Below are positions 7,654 to 16,742 of a stretch of DNA of 64,000 nt, in pieces (within the stretch, counting starts at the first letter, position 1; every line of letters starts with the position of its first letter). This DNA is from Microbulbifer rhizosphaerae. GTDB taxonomy: Bacteria > Pseudomonadota > Gammaproteobacteria > Pseudomonadales > Cellvibrionaceae. Position numbers and translations under genes: made by a program. The stretch covers positions 62,001-126,000 of the forward strand of contig NZ_JACHWZ010000009.1 in the NCBI RefSeq assembly GCF_014191725.1, in the 5' to 3' direction. The notes under the pieces are model-generated. The model was not told where the DNA came from and did not search any database. It saw nothing but the letters and a program-made list of their open reading frames with translations.

Positions 7654-8377
7654 CCACCTGCCACTCCACCTTCAATCCCGCCAGGCTGGTATAGGAAATC
7701 GATGCCCCGCGGCTGATGTCGCCGTCACTGAGCAGGAACATGGCCAGCTCTACCGGGAGGATTTCACCGCTGGAAAGCGCCACGAACTGGGGGAGTTGTT
7801 CCTCCTCCTCTTTTCGCTCAGCGGCGAACTCTTTGGATTCGGCGCCGGGCATCTGGGCTTCCTCCAGCACTTCCAGGCGGATATTTTCCGGCAACTGATG
7901 AGAGGCAAAACGCGCGGCGCTGCGGCCCGCGGATTCGGTGTCCAGCGCCTGCCACTTCATGGCCGCGGCATCGAAACGCACCACGCTGTAGCCGTCACTT
8001 TCCATCATCACCCCGTAGTGCGCCTTGTCGATCAAGGCCCGGTCCGCCACCAGCTGCAACAGGCTGGCCAGGCGCTGGACCTCGCCGGTCCAGTTGCGGT
8101 TGCCGGCGCCGCCCAGGGACAGCACCGCCATCCCCGCCAGGGTGGCGATGATAACGATGACGACCAGAATCTCGATCAGGGTGAAGCCGGATTGACGGGA
8201 ACCGGAACCCGGGACCCGGGACCCGGCGCGAGAAAGGCTTGGGGATAGAGTGCCGGCAGTACCCTCGCTTTGGCAGCGCCCGTCCGGCAGACAAACCCGA
8301 GTCCCGAGTCCCGAGTCCCGAGTCCCGATCTGTCCGGGGAGCGATTCAAGCCCCCCTATTTCAAGCCGGCACGCCAT
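7646..8377 (-). CDS. gspH: Type II secretion minor pseudopilin H
   Basis: A prepilin-type protein with cleavage at RQSG|FTLIEILVVIVIIATLAGMAVLS and a GspH-like globular domain. The start is uncertain: the ATG at 8377 gives a 64-residue leader, and a TTG at 8392 overlapping the gspG stop gives 69. Leaders in this family are usually well under 30 residues. I see no ATG, GTG or TTG nearer the cleavage site. The leader is encoded by repeat DNA: four GAGTCCC heptamers (8299-8326) and two to three GGGACCC-like heptamers (8204-8224). Copy-number change would shift the frame. Confidence 0.88.
   Translation of the reverse strand: MACRLEIGGLESLPGQIGTRDSGLGTRVCLPDGRCQSEGTAGTLSPSLSRAGSRVPGSGSRQSGFTLIEILVVIVIIATLAGMAVLSLGGAGNRNWTGEVQRLASLLQLVADRALIDKAHYGVMMESDGYSVVRFDAAAMKWQALDTESAGRSAARFASHQLPENIRLEVLEEAQMPGAESKEFAAERKEEEEQLPQFVALSSGEILPVELAMFLLSDGDISRGASISYTSLAGLKVEWQVDD
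8204..8224. repeat. GGGACCC-type heptamers in the gspH leader
   Basis: Two exact GGGACCC units preceded by one degenerate GGAACCC unit, about 20 bp upstream (on the minus strand) of the cleavage-site codons. Confidence 0.85.
8299..8326. repeat. Four GAGTCCC heptamers in the gspH leader
   Basis: Four exact tandem copies of a heptanucleotide inside the predicted gspH coding sequence. Confidence 0.92.
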
Positions 8378-8388
8378 CCCGGTCAAAC

Positions 8389-8817
8389 TCAAAGTTCGGC
8401 GAGCGATAGATCCGACGCCTCGCCTTCTCCTCCGGGCTTGCCGTCAGCGCCCAGGCTGTACAGATCGTAGGGGCCGGTGCTGCCGGGGCTGATGTACTGG
8501 TATTCATTGCCCCAGGGGTCCTTGGGAGCCTTTTTCAGATAGGGCTCGTTCCAGTTTTTCGCCTCTGGAAAGCCGGAGGGTTTGCTCACCAGTGCCTGCA
8601 GGCCCTGGTCGGAGCTGGGGTACACGAAGTTATCCATGCGGTACATATCCAGCGCCGTCTCGATGGCGCGCAGGTCCACCACTGCGGCCTTCATCCGCGC
8701 CTCGCCGGTGCGTCCCAGCACGTTGGGCACCACCAGGGCGCCGAGCACCCCGAGAATCACGATCACCACCATGATCTCGATCAGCGTAAAGCCGCCGCTT
8801 TTGCGTAAATTTCTCAT
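8389..8817 (-). CDS. gspG: Type II secretion major pseudopilin G
   Basis: A 142-residue major pseudopilin. The short leader MRNLRKSG is followed by GFTLIEIMVVIVILGVLGALVVPNVLG, and the C-terminal half has the GspG signature DMYRMDNFVYPSSDQGLQAL and the calcium-site loop near the C-terminus. The start is the ATG at 8817 because it has an AGGGAGCGAG site; an upstream in-frame ATG at 8856 would overlap gspF. GspG polymerises into the piston-like pseudopilus. Unlike its neighbours gspH, gspI and gspJ, its leader is short and normal. Confidence 0.96.
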   Translation of the reverse strand: MRNLRKSGGFTLIEIMVVIVILGVLGALVVPNVLGRTGEARMKAAVVDLRAIETALDMYRMDNFVYPSSDQGLQALVSKPSGFPEAKNWNEPYLKKAPKDPWGNEYQYISPGSTGPYDLYSLGADGKPGGEGEASDLSLAEL

Positions 8818-8848
8818 TTTCTCGCTCCCTTCGCCTGTAGACAGGCTT

Positions 8849-10066
8849 TTACACAACCAGTTGATTCATGCTCATGATGGGCATCATGATCGCCATCACA
8901 ATAAACAGAACGATCCCGGCCATCAGCAGCAGCATGGCCGGTTCGAACAGACTGACAAACGCGGTAACCGCCCCCTGCAGATCCTGCTCCTGGGATTCCG
9001 CAGCGCGGCGGAGCATTTCATCCAGGGTGCCGGAGGATTCACCGCTGGCGATCATATAGATCATCATGGGCGGGAAATACTCCACGTCTTCCAGCGCACG
9101 GCGCAAACTGCCACCTTCGCGCACAGATTTCTGCGCCGCCTGCAAACGCTCCTTGAGAAAATCGTTGCTCATCACCCCACTGGCGATGCCCATCGCCTGC
9201 ACCAGGGGTACGCTGCTGCCGGTGAGAATCGCCAGGGTACCCACATAGCGAGCGCTCTGGCCACCCCGAACCAGCCAGCCGATCAGAGGCAGTTCCAGCA
9301 ACCGATGGTGAAAGCGATAACGGGCTGCCGGGCGGCGTAACAGGAAAATAATCGCCACTATCAACGCCGCCAGCGCCGGGGGCACCAGCCAGCCCCAGGC
9401 GGAGATAAAGTCGCTCACCGCCACCAGTATGCGCGTGGGCAGGGGCAATACCTGGCCGGTGCCGGTAAACACCTCGATCACGTCCGGCACTACGTAGACC
9501 ATCAGGCCGGTCACCACCAGGACACAGATGAATACCAGCACCATCGGGTAGATCAGCGCCAATTGCACTTTCTGGCGGAATTTCTGCTGGTTCTCGGTGT
9601 AGTCGCCGAGACGCTCCAGCACCGCGTCCAGGTGGCCAGAGTGTTCCCCCGCCTCCACCGTTGCACGATACAGTTTCGGGAAGGCCCGGGGAAAACTGCC
9701 CAGGGCTTGGGCAAAACTGTGGCCCTCCAGCACCTTGCCGCGCACCGCGAGCACGATGCGGCGAATCTTGTGATTGCGGGTCTGGCTGGCGATGGCGCCG
9801 AGAGTCTCTTCCAGGGGAATGCCGGCGCGCAGCAGCGTGGCGATCTGGCGGGTGAGCAGCGCCAGGTGTTTGATACTGAGACCCGGGCTTCCGGCAAGCA
9901 GGCTGCCGCCACTCTCGCCGGCGCTGTCCGCCGCCGGGGACACCTCCAGTGGCACCAACCCCTTGGCGCGCAACTGCTGGCGCGCCGCGCGGGGGCTGTC
10001 GGCCTCGAGAGTGCCGCGGTTCTTGCGGCCGGAATCGGTAAGGGCGATGTATTGGAAGGCGGCCAC
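8849..10066 (-). CDS. gspF: Type II secretion inner-membrane platform protein F
   Basis: A 405-residue polytopic protein with two T2SSF domains (about 70-195 and 272-393) and three membrane segments (about 170-190, 220-240 and 375-395). The N-terminus AFQYIALTDSGRKNRGTLEADS is typical of GspF. GspF is the polytopic core of the platform and contacts GspE and GspL. It lies between gspE and gspG in the canonical order. The 67-bp gap to gspE contains a GGGTCCC-type repeat fragment. Confidence 0.96.
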   Translation of the reverse strand: MAAFQYIALTDSGRKNRGTLEADSPRAARQQLRAKGLVPLEVSPAADSAGESGGSLLAGSPGLSIKHLALLTRQIATLLRAGIPLEETLGAIASQTRNHKIRRIVLAVRGKVLEGHSFAQALGSFPRAFPKLYRATVEAGEHSGHLDAVLERLGDYTENQQKFRQKVQLALIYPMVLVFICVLVVTGLMVYVVPDVIEVFTGTGQVLPLPTRILVAVSDFISAWGWLVPPALAALIVAIIFLLRRPAARYRFHHRLLELPLIGWLVRGGQSARYVGTLAILTGSSVPLVQAMGIASGVMSNDFLKERLQAAQKSVREGGSLRRALEDVEYFPPMMIYMIASGESSGTLDEMLRRAAESQEQDLQGAVTAFVSLFEPAMLLLMAGIVLFIVMAIMMPIMSMNQLVV

Positions 10067-10133
10067 GACTTAGAGCCCTCCGAGCCCGGAAAAGGTAGGG
10101 GAGAATCGGGATCCGGGTCCCGCGATCCCGCCG

Positions 10134-11621
10134 TCAAGACTCCTGCGTAACACGCACCACCTCCTCCAGCGAAGTCACCCCCGCCAATACCTTCGCCACG
10201 CCGTCCTCGCGAATACTGGAGGCCACCTTGCGCGCCTCCGTTACCAGCTTGCTCTCGGAAGCGCGGTCGTGGATCAGCTGGCGCAGGATATCGTTGACGG
10301 GTACCAGTTCATAGATACCCACTCGACCTACATAGCCGCTTTGACTGCAGTGATCGCAGCCGGCGGGACGGTAAATCACCGCCTCCTCCATCCCCAGCAG
10401 GCGGCACTCGGAGGCGTCGGCGCTGTGGGGCTGCCGGCATTCCGGGCAGAGCACCCGCACCAGGCGCTGGGCCAGCACACCGATCAGGCTGGAGGAGAGC
10501 AGGAAGGGTTCGATGCCCATGTCCACCAGGCGGGTCACCGCGCCCAGGGCGGTATTGGTGTGCAGGGTGGAGAGCACCAGGTGGCCGGTGAGACTCGCCT
10601 GGATTGCGATCTGCATGGTCTCCAGGTCGCGGATCTCCCCCACCATCACCACGTCCGGGTCCTGGCGCAGTATCGCGCGCAGGCCGCGGGCGAAGGTCAT
10701 GTCCGCCTTCGTATTCACCTGGGTCTGGCCGACGCCCTCCAGGTTGTACTCCACCGGGTCCTCGACTGTGAGGATGTTCTTCTCCCGGTTGTTGATGCTG
10801 GCGAGGCCGGCATAGAGGGTGGTGGTCTTGCCGGAGCCGGTGGGGCCAGTGACCAGCAGGATGCCGTGGGGGCGCCCCAGCAGTTCGGTCATCACCTGCA
10901 GGTCGCGGTCCGCCATGCCCAGCTTGCCCATGTCCATCTTGCCCGCCTGCTTGTCCAGCAGGCGCATCACCACCCGCTCGCCGGCAGAGGACGGCATGGT
11001 GGAGACGCGCACGTCCACCTCGCGCCCGGCCATCAGCAGGGAGATGCGGCCGTCCTGGGGAACGCGCTTCTCGGCGATGTCCAGCTTGGCCATTACCTTG
11101 ATACGGGACACCAACAGCGGCGCCAGCGCGCGGCGCGGCTGCAGCACTTCGCGCAGCACGCCGTCCACGCGGAAACGCACCACCAGCCGCTTCTCGAAGG
11201 TCTCGATGTGGATATCCGAGGCCCCCTGCTTGAGGGACTCGGCGAAGATGGCGTTGATCAGCTTGACGATGGGGGCATCGTCTTCCTGCTCCAGCAGGTC
11301 TTCGGTCTCCGGCAGGGAGTCGGCCACCGCGGCCAGGTCCAGGTCGTCGCCCAGAGTCTCGACATCGGAGAGATTGCCACCCTCGCGGTTTTCGTACAGC
11401 CGCTGCAGAGCGGCCTGGAAAGCCTCCTCCCCCACCGCCTCGATCTCCACCGGCCGACCACAGAGACGCTGCACTTCCGCCAGTACAGACGGGTTCAGTG
11501 GCGCGACATACTGGCAGCGGGCACCGCCGTCCACGTCGAGCAGCAGCGCACGGTGGCGCTTGGCGAAGGCATAGGGCAACCGCTTTACTGCCCGGATTGT
11601 CACTTCCGCACTGGCCGTCAT
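10134..11621 (-). CDS. gspE: Type II secretion ATPase E
   Basis: About 495 residues. An N-terminal GspL-binding region is followed by an ATPase domain with Walker A GPTGSGKTTT, a Walker B region DPDVVMVGEIRD, Asp and His boxes, and a zinc-binding tetracysteine module (CPEC ... CDHC). It powers pseudopilus assembly from the cytoplasmic face. The start is the ATG at 11621, whose ATGA overlaps the gspD stop; an in-frame upstream extension to 11753 would lie within gspD and has low-complexity Arg/Gly sequence, so it was rejected. Confidence 0.96.
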   Translation of the reverse strand: MTASAEVTIRAVKRLPYAFAKRHRALLLDVDGGARCQYVAPLNPSVLAEVQRLCGRPVEIEAVGEEAFQAALQRLYENREGGNLSDVETLGDDLDLAAVADSLPETEDLLEQEDDAPIVKLINAIFAESLKQGASDIHIETFEKRLVVRFRVDGVLREVLQPRRALAPLLVSRIKVMAKLDIAEKRVPQDGRISLLMAGREVDVRVSTMPSSAGERVVMRLLDKQAGKMDMGKLGMADRDLQVMTELLGRPHGILLVTGPTGSGKTTTLYAGLASINNREKNILTVEDPVEYNLEGVGQTQVNTKADMTFARGLRAILRQDPDVVMVGEIRDLETMQIAIQASLTGHLVLSTLHTNTALGAVTRLVDMGIEPFLLSSSLIGVLAQRLVRVLCPECRQPHSADASECRLLGMEEAVIYRPAGCDHCSQSGYVGRVGIYELVPVNDILRQLIHDRASESKLVTEARKVASSIREDGVAKVLAGVTSLEEVVRVTQES

Positions 11622-13666
11622 TTTTCCGCCTCTATCACCTCTGCATCGAGAACTTCCACCGGCGTCTCTCCCTCCGGTTTCACTCCCATGCCGTCGTAGC
11701 CGCCGGTGGGCGGCAGCAGGTCCGGCAGCACATCGCCGCGGTGCCAGTCCCAAATCAGGCTGGTCCTGTCCTTCAGGTGAATCTGTTTCTCCTGCAGGTC
11801 CAGGTAGCGCTTGCGGGTCTCCTCGTAGCCAGCAATCTGGGTGTTGAGGATTTTTGGGCGTATGAACACCATCAGGTTGGTCTTCTTGACATCTTTTCTA
11901 GTATTGCGAAACAGCCGGCCGATACCCGGGATATCCCCCAGCAGCGGCACCTTGGATACGGACTCGTTGACCTGATCCTCGATCAGGCCGCCGAGCACCA
12001 GTATGGCGCCGTCGTCGACCAATACCTTGGTGCGGATCTCCCGCTTGCTGGTCACGATATCCACCGCGCCCTCGTTGCTGGGCAGCACATTCTCCACCTT
12101 CTGCTCTATCTCCAGTGTCACCGAGTTGTTGTTGTTCACCCGCGGAGTCACTTTGAGTTCGGTGCCGATATCCTCGCGCTGAATGGTGGTAAAGGGGTCG
12201 CGGCTGCTGCCGGAGAGCAACTGCTCACCGGTAACGAAGGGCACATTCTGGCCCACCAGTATCTCCGCCTCCTCGTTGTCCAGCGCCATGATGGTTGGCG
12301 TGGAGAGGATATTGGCGTTGCTCTCCGAGGCGATGGCATTGATCGCGGCGCGGATATCGGTGCCGCTCAAATAGCCCAGGTTCAGGGCACCGGCGCCGGC
12401 CAGACTGCGCAGCGGCAGAGAGAAGGGGTTCAAGGTTTCGACCACTTCGCCATCCTCATTGATAGCCTGAGTGGCGGGGCTGTTGTTCCAGCCGGCCACG
12501 ACATTCTCGTTGGCGCCGGCGATCCAGCTGATACCCAGTTCGTTGCCGGTACCCTCGGTCACCTCGACGATAATCGCCTCGATCAATACCTGCGCGCGGC
12601 GCACGTCCAGCTTGGCGATCACCCCTTTCATGGTTTCCAGCAGCGACGGCGGCGCGGTGAGTATCAGGGCGTTGAGAGCCTCGTTGACCTGGATGCTCAC
12701 TTCCACATCGGCGATCTGCTGGTCCTTCTCGGTCTTCTGGATGCTGCCGCTCATGCCCTCGAGGATCGGCTTGAGATCCACGGCGCTCGCGTACTGCACA
12801 TAGACCACTGCAGTGTTGCCCTCACCATCCAGCGGCTGGTCGAGACGGGCTATCACATTCTTCAGTTGCTGGCGGGTCACCGGGTCGCCGGTGAGCAGCA
12901 CGCTGTTGGAGCGCTCGTCCACTGCGATGCGCAGAGGCTGCACCTCACTACCTGGGCTGCTCTTGCCACCCGCCTGCAGCAACTCACCCAATACCTGTTT
13001 TACTTCCTTGGCGGAGGCGAACTGCAGTGGCACCAGTTCAATCTCGATGGCGCCGGCGCGGTCCAGCTGCTTGACCAGATGCACTATCTGATCGATGTTT
13101 GCGGCGCGGTCGGCGATGATCAGGGTGTTGGTGTCGGCGTAGGCGGCCAGGTGGCCGGTCTGCGGAATCAGCGGGCGCAGCATGGCAATCAGTTGGGCCG
13201 CAGAGATGTTCTCCACCCGCACGGTACGCACCACCAGGGACTCTGGCGGTGCGCGGGTCTCGTCGCTCACGACCGGAATCGCCTGCTGCTTGGCCAGGGC
13301 ATCGGGCACCACTTTCCAGGCCCCCCCCTGCTCCACCAGGCTGAAGCCATTGACCTGGAGCACTGACATAAAGACTTCAAAGGCCTCTTGATGGGACATG
13401 GGGTCGCCGGCAACGACGGTGACCTTACCCTTCACATTGGGGTGCACAATGATGTTCTTGCCGGTGAAATCCGCCGCCCAGTTGATCAGGTCACGGATAT
13501 CGGCGTTGTCCAGCGACAGGGTCACCCTTTCCGGACCTTGGGTCAGCGCTGCCCCTTCCGGGCCCCGCGCCAGAACTTCCCCTTCCGGGGGTTGAGCCAG
13601 TATTGAAGTCGATATCAACAAACCCAGGCTGACTGCGAACAGCCGTCGATAGAACATCCTCATCAT
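11618..13666 (-). CDS. gspD: Type II secretion outer-membrane secretin D
   Basis: A 682-residue secretin. A signal peptide (about 1-24) precedes N0 to N3 domains (about 45-370) and the secretin domain with its VPLLGDIPGIGRLFR motif near residue 575, followed by a C-terminal tail of about 75 residues. It forms the outer-membrane pore of the system. Between the signal peptide and N0 there is a degenerate PEGEVLARGPEGAALTQGPE repeat. The gene follows gspC after a 58-bp gap and overlaps gspE by 4 bp. Confidence 0.96.
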   Translation of the reverse strand: MMRMFYRRLFAVSLGLLISTSILAQPPEGEVLARGPEGAALTQGPERVTLSLDNADIRDLINWAADFTGKNIIVHPNVKGKVTVVAGDPMSHQEAFEVFMSVLQVNGFSLVEQGGAWKVVPDALAKQQAIPVVSDETRAPPESLVVRTVRVENISAAQLIAMLRPLIPQTGHLAAYADTNTLIIADRAANIDQIVHLVKQLDRAGAIEIELVPLQFASAKEVKQVLGELLQAGGKSSPGSEVQPLRIAVDERSNSVLLTGDPVTRQQLKNVIARLDQPLDGEGNTAVVYVQYASAVDLKPILEGMSGSIQKTEKDQQIADVEVSIQVNEALNALILTAPPSLLETMKGVIAKLDVRRAQVLIEAIIVEVTEGTGNELGISWIAGANENVVAGWNNSPATQAINEDGEVVETLNPFSLPLRSLAGAGALNLGYLSGTDIRAAINAIASESNANILSTPTIMALDNEEAEILVGQNVPFVTGEQLLSGSSRDPFTTIQREDIGTELKVTPRVNNNNSVTLEIEQKVENVLPSNEGAVDIVTSKREIRTKVLVDDGAILVLGGLIEDQVNESVSKVPLLGDIPGIGRLFRNTRKDVKKTNLMVFIRPKILNTQIAGYEETRKRYLDLQEKQIHLKDRTSLIWDWHRGDVLPDLLPPTGGYDGMGVKPEGETPVEVLDAEVIEAEK

Positions 13667-13724
13667 TATTATCTGGCTCTTTTATTTTGTAAGTCTGAAA
13701 GAAATGGTCTTGGCAATCTGGCGA

Positions 13725-14402
13725 TCAGTTTCTGCGGGCAGCCCTCCGCTCGCGGGCCAGCTCTCGCAGTTCCTCCAGGCGCTCGCGGATGGACTGCTGC
13801 TTCTCAGAGCTGCTGACCGCGCCGGCCGCACTGGCTTCCACTGCCTGGCGGGCGTAGTTGGCAATCTCCCGCATGGGAACGCTGGGGCGGCCATCCTCAT
13901 CCGGATAGGTCAGCTTTTCCATTTTGCCGTTGCGCTGTAGCACAATATGGTCCACCGCCACGGAGTAAAGTTCCGCCCCCCCGGGCAGACTGTCACCGAT
14001 ATAGACGCGCTGGGCCGGTTTGCCCTTCTCCGACACCAGGGCGCTGGCCTTATCCTTGGCACTGCTGTCGAGTACTCCCGACAGCACCAGGTTGAGCTGG
14101 GTGATGGGAATATTGGCCAGATCCACTTCCGGCTGCTGGGTGGCAGCCTTCATTGGGGCCCGGCCGAAGAAAGGAGTATTGGGCAGGGATTCCACCCGGC
14201 CGACAGCGGATGCCTGCACACTACGCCGGGCCAACAGCGACTCCTCGCTATTGTCGGGAACCACCAGTGCACCGTAGGCCGCCAGGTTGAGCAGCAACCA
14301 GCCACCGACGACAGCGGTAGAAGCCAGGGTGCTGCGCGGCAAAGACTTGCGCCGCCCAACGACTGCACCAATAGAGATAAAGGCTTGTTTTACTGCGGAC
14401 AT
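13725..14402 (-). CDS. gspC: Type II secretion protein C (coiled-coil type)
   Basis: About 225 residues. A membrane helix at about 28-50 (VVGGWLLLNLAAYGALVV) is followed by the homology-region domain (about 85-165, with LVLSGVLDS and VYIGDSLPGGAELYSVAVDHIVLQRNG), which contacts GspD. The C-terminus (about 180-225) is a charged coiled coil (RERLEELRELARERRAARR) instead of the PDZ domain seen in many GspC proteins; this resembles the XcpP type. The start is the ATG at 14402 with an AAGG site. It is the first gene of the gspC-M operon. Confidence 0.9.
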   Translation of the reverse strand: MSAVKQAFISIGAVVGRRKSLPRSTLASTAVVGGWLLLNLAAYGALVVPDNSEESLLARRSVQASAVGRVESLPNTPFFGRAPMKAATQQPEVDLANIPITQLNLVLSGVLDSSAKDKASALVSEKGKPAQRVYIGDSLPGGAELYSVAVDHIVLQRNGKMEKLTYPDEDGRPSVPMREIANYARQAVEASAAGAVSSSEKQQSIRERLEELRELARERRAARRN

Positions 14403-14600
14403 GAACAACCTTGTGAGTCACTTCAACGATTGACTATATTTATCAATTATTGACGCCTATTCTCTTTCGTCACCTAATGAAACGCAACGTTCACTATTTG
14501 GCGCATCATACAGCATACTATTTAGTCAGTACACTATTTGATCACCCCCCCCCCTGCAAAACCGCCCAGTGATAGCCCTTCTCAGCAGAGCGACTCAAAT

Positions 14601-14630
14601 AAAAACAAAAAGGCGGCTCAATGCCGCCCT
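14601..14630 (-). terminator. Rho-independent terminator downstream of etfA
   Basis: On the minus strand the stem GGCGGC/GCCGCC is followed by CTTTTTGTTTTT. It ends the etfBA transcript about 30 bp after the etfA stop. Confidence 0.85.
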
Positions 14631-14659
14631 TCGGGGTCGATCAGTATACTAACTGAAAA

Positions 14660-15589
14660 TTACAGCTTTGTTTCCAGTTCCGGCACTGCATCGAAGAGAT
14701 CCGCCACCAGGCCATAGTCCGCAACGGAGAAAATCGGCGCTTCCTCGTCCTTGTTGATGGCCACGATCACCTTGGAATCCTTCATCCCCGCCAGGTGCTG
14801 AATGGCACCGGAGATGCCCACGGCGATGTACAGGTCGGGCGCGACTATCTTGCCGGTCTGGCCCACTTGCATGTCGTTGGGCACGAAGCCGGCGTCCACC
14901 GCGGCGCGGGAGGCACCTACAGCGGCTCCGAGTTTGTCAGCCAGCTTGTACAGCATCTCGAAGTTGTCACCGTTCTGCATACCGCGGCCGCCGGAGATCA
15001 CCACCTTCGCAGAGGTCAGTTCCGGGCGGTCGGATACCGCCAGCTCTTCGCCAACGAAAGAGGAGACGCCGGCGTCCTCGGCGATATCCACAGTCTCCAC
15101 CGCGGCGCTGCCCCCCTCCGCAACCGCAGCATCGAAGGCGGTGGTGCGCACTGTGATCACCTTGGTGGTGTCGGAACTCTGTACCGTGGCGATCACGTTG
15201 CCGGCGTAGATGGGGCGCTTGAAAGTATCGGCGCTCTCCACAGCGAGGATGTCGGAGATGGGCTGCACGTCCAACAGCGCCGCAACGCGCGGCAGCATGT
15301 TCTTGCCGGTGGTGGTGGCCGGAGCCAGGATATGGCTATAGTCCCCACCCAGGTCCGCCACCAGCTTGGCCACATTCTCCGCCAGTTGGTGTTCGTAGCC
15401 GGCGTTGTCCGCCACCAGAACCTTGGCGACGCCGTCGATCCTGGCCGCTGCCTCGGCTGCGGCGCCGCACTCGGCGCCGGCTACCAGTATGTGAATATCG
15501 CCACCGATGGCCTTGGCCGCGGCGACGGTATTGAGCGTGGCGCCCTTGATCTCGGCGTTGTCGTGTTCCGCAATAACCAGAATGCTCAT
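14660..15589 (-). CDS. etfA: Electron transfer flavoprotein, alpha subunit
   Basis: A 309-residue protein with the ETF alpha layout. The N-terminal domain begins [22 protein letters not shown]. The C-terminal FAD-binding domain carries [48 protein letters not shown] and [22 protein letters not shown]. With EtfB it accepts electrons from acyl-CoA and other dehydrogenases and passes them to ETF-QO. It overlaps etfB by 4 bp and is followed by a strong terminator. Confidence 0.96.
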   Translation of the reverse strand: MSILVIAEHDNAEIKGATLNTVAAAKAIGGDIHILVAGAECGAAAEAAARIDGVAKVLVADNAGYEHQLAENVAKLVADLGGDYSHILAPATTTGKNMLPRVAALLDVQPISDILAVESADTFKRPIYAGNVIATVQSSDTTKVITVRTTAFDAAVAEGGSAAVETVDIAEDAGVSSFVGEELAVSDRPELTSAKVVISGGRGMQNGDNFEMLYKLADKLGAAVGASRAAVDAGFVPNDMQVGQTGKIVAPDLYIAVGISGAIQHLAGMKDSKVIVAINKDEEAPIFSVADYGLVADLFDAVPELETKL

Positions 15590-16338
15590 TGGATTACCTT
15601 CGCCTCATTCTTCAGTTTCTCTAGCAATTCGTCCACGCTGGCGACCTTGACGCCCGCCTGGCGCTCGGCCGGCGGCTCGACTTTCAGGGTCGTGGTACGC
15701 GGGGTAACATCCACACCCAGCTCTTCCGGGCTAGTGGTGTCGAGCGGCTTCTTCTTCGCCTTCATGATGTTGGGGAGGGAGGCGTAGCGCGGCTCGTTCA
15801 GGCGCAGGTCGGTGGTGACGATCGCCGGCAGCTTCAGGGAGACGGTCTGCAGGCCGCCGTCGACCTCGCGGGTCACCTTGACGGAACCATCTTCCACCAC
15901 CACTTCGGAGGCGAAGGTGCCCTGCCCCATGCCAGTCAACGCGCCCAGCATCTGGCCGGTCTGGTTGTTGTCGCCGTCGATGGACTGTTTACCCAGGATC
16001 ACCAGTTGGGGCTCTTCCTTATCCGCGATGGCCTTCAGGCACTTGGCCACCGCCAACGGCTGCAGCTCGGCGTCGGTTTCCACCAGGATGCCGCGGTCGG
16101 CGCCCAGCGCCAGCGCGGTGCGGATCTGCTCCTGGCACTGCTTGGGTCCCATGGAGACGGCGACTATCTCGCTGACAACGCCTTTCTCCTTCAAGCGTAC
16201 CGCCTCTTCCACGGCGATTTCGCAGAAGGGATTGATAGACATTTTCACGTTGGCAGTATCGACGTCGGAGCCGTCCGCCTTCGGGCGGACCTTGACGTTG
16301 AAGTCCACAACGCGTTTCACAGCTACAAGAACTTTCAT
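15586..16338 (-). CDS. etfB: Electron transfer flavoprotein, beta subunit
   Basis: A 250-residue ETF beta subunit starting [18 protein letters not shown]. It carries the family signature segment around residues 160-195 ([30 protein letters not shown]). It binds AMP and contacts partner dehydrogenases. First gene of the etfBA operon, divergent from the ETF-QO gene; the shared 404-bp intergenic region holds a PsrA-like palindrome about 80 bp upstream of this start. Confidence 0.96.
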   Translation of the reverse strand: MKVLVAVKRVVDFNVKVRPKADGSDVDTANVKMSINPFCEIAVEEAVRLKEKGVVSEIVAVSMGPKQCQEQIRTALALGADRGILVETDAELQPLAVAKCLKAIADKEEPQLVILGKQSIDGDNNQTGQMLGALTGMGQGTFASEVVVEDGSVKVTREVDGGLQTVSLKLPAIVTTDLRLNEPRYASLPNIMKAKKKPLDTTSPEELGVDVTPRTTTLKVEPPAERQAGVKVASVDELLEKLKNEAKVIQ

Positions 16339-16414
16339 GGATATCCCGTCTCAGTAGTCTTTACTTGGGAACCGCGACTGACTGTTCACATCGCGAACAA
16401 ATACGGTCTTCGAG

Positions 16415-16430
16415 TCAAACAGGCGTTTGA
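16415..16430. promoter_or_regulatory. PsrA-like operator (TCAAACAGGCGTTTGA)
   Basis: A perfect inverted repeat TCAAAC-N4-GTTTGA between etfB and the ETF-QO gene. It fits the (G/C)AAAC-N2-4-GTTT(G/C) pattern known for PsrA, the fatty-acid-responsive TetR regulator of pseudomonads and Shewanella. A second, weaker inverted pair (TGTTC-N7-GAACA) lies at 16383-16399. Confidence 0.65.
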
Positions 16431-16742
16431 ACGGCGGCTATGTTGACCCTTCTAACGGCCAAAATCAATAGTCGAATAGCCGCGTCCGACGCCATTCAAC
16501 AAATCTATTTCCGGGTATAAAAGCGAGCAATTTCAACAGCCTATCTCACCGAACTGCGGCGTATTTGCCACGGCAATTGAATAATCCTGCAATTGGTAGC
16601 GCTGGTTAAAGGCCTATATAATCCGCTGCCAATCAGGGGCCGGGATTCAACGTCGAATCACCCGGACAGAATAAAAGATACATGATGCGCAGGCCCGAGT
16701 TGTAAAACACAGCTCATAAAACAACCAGCTGAGGAGAGCGCC

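Noticed and set aside
11498..13366. Long antisense frame over gspD and gspE
   Set aside because: Same reason: gspD and gspE have clear motifs on the other strand.
14543..14552. C10 homopolymer between gspC and etfA as a phase-variation tract
   Set aside because: It is about 140 bp upstream of gspC with no promoter placed next to it; a sequencing or assembly artefact cannot be excluded.
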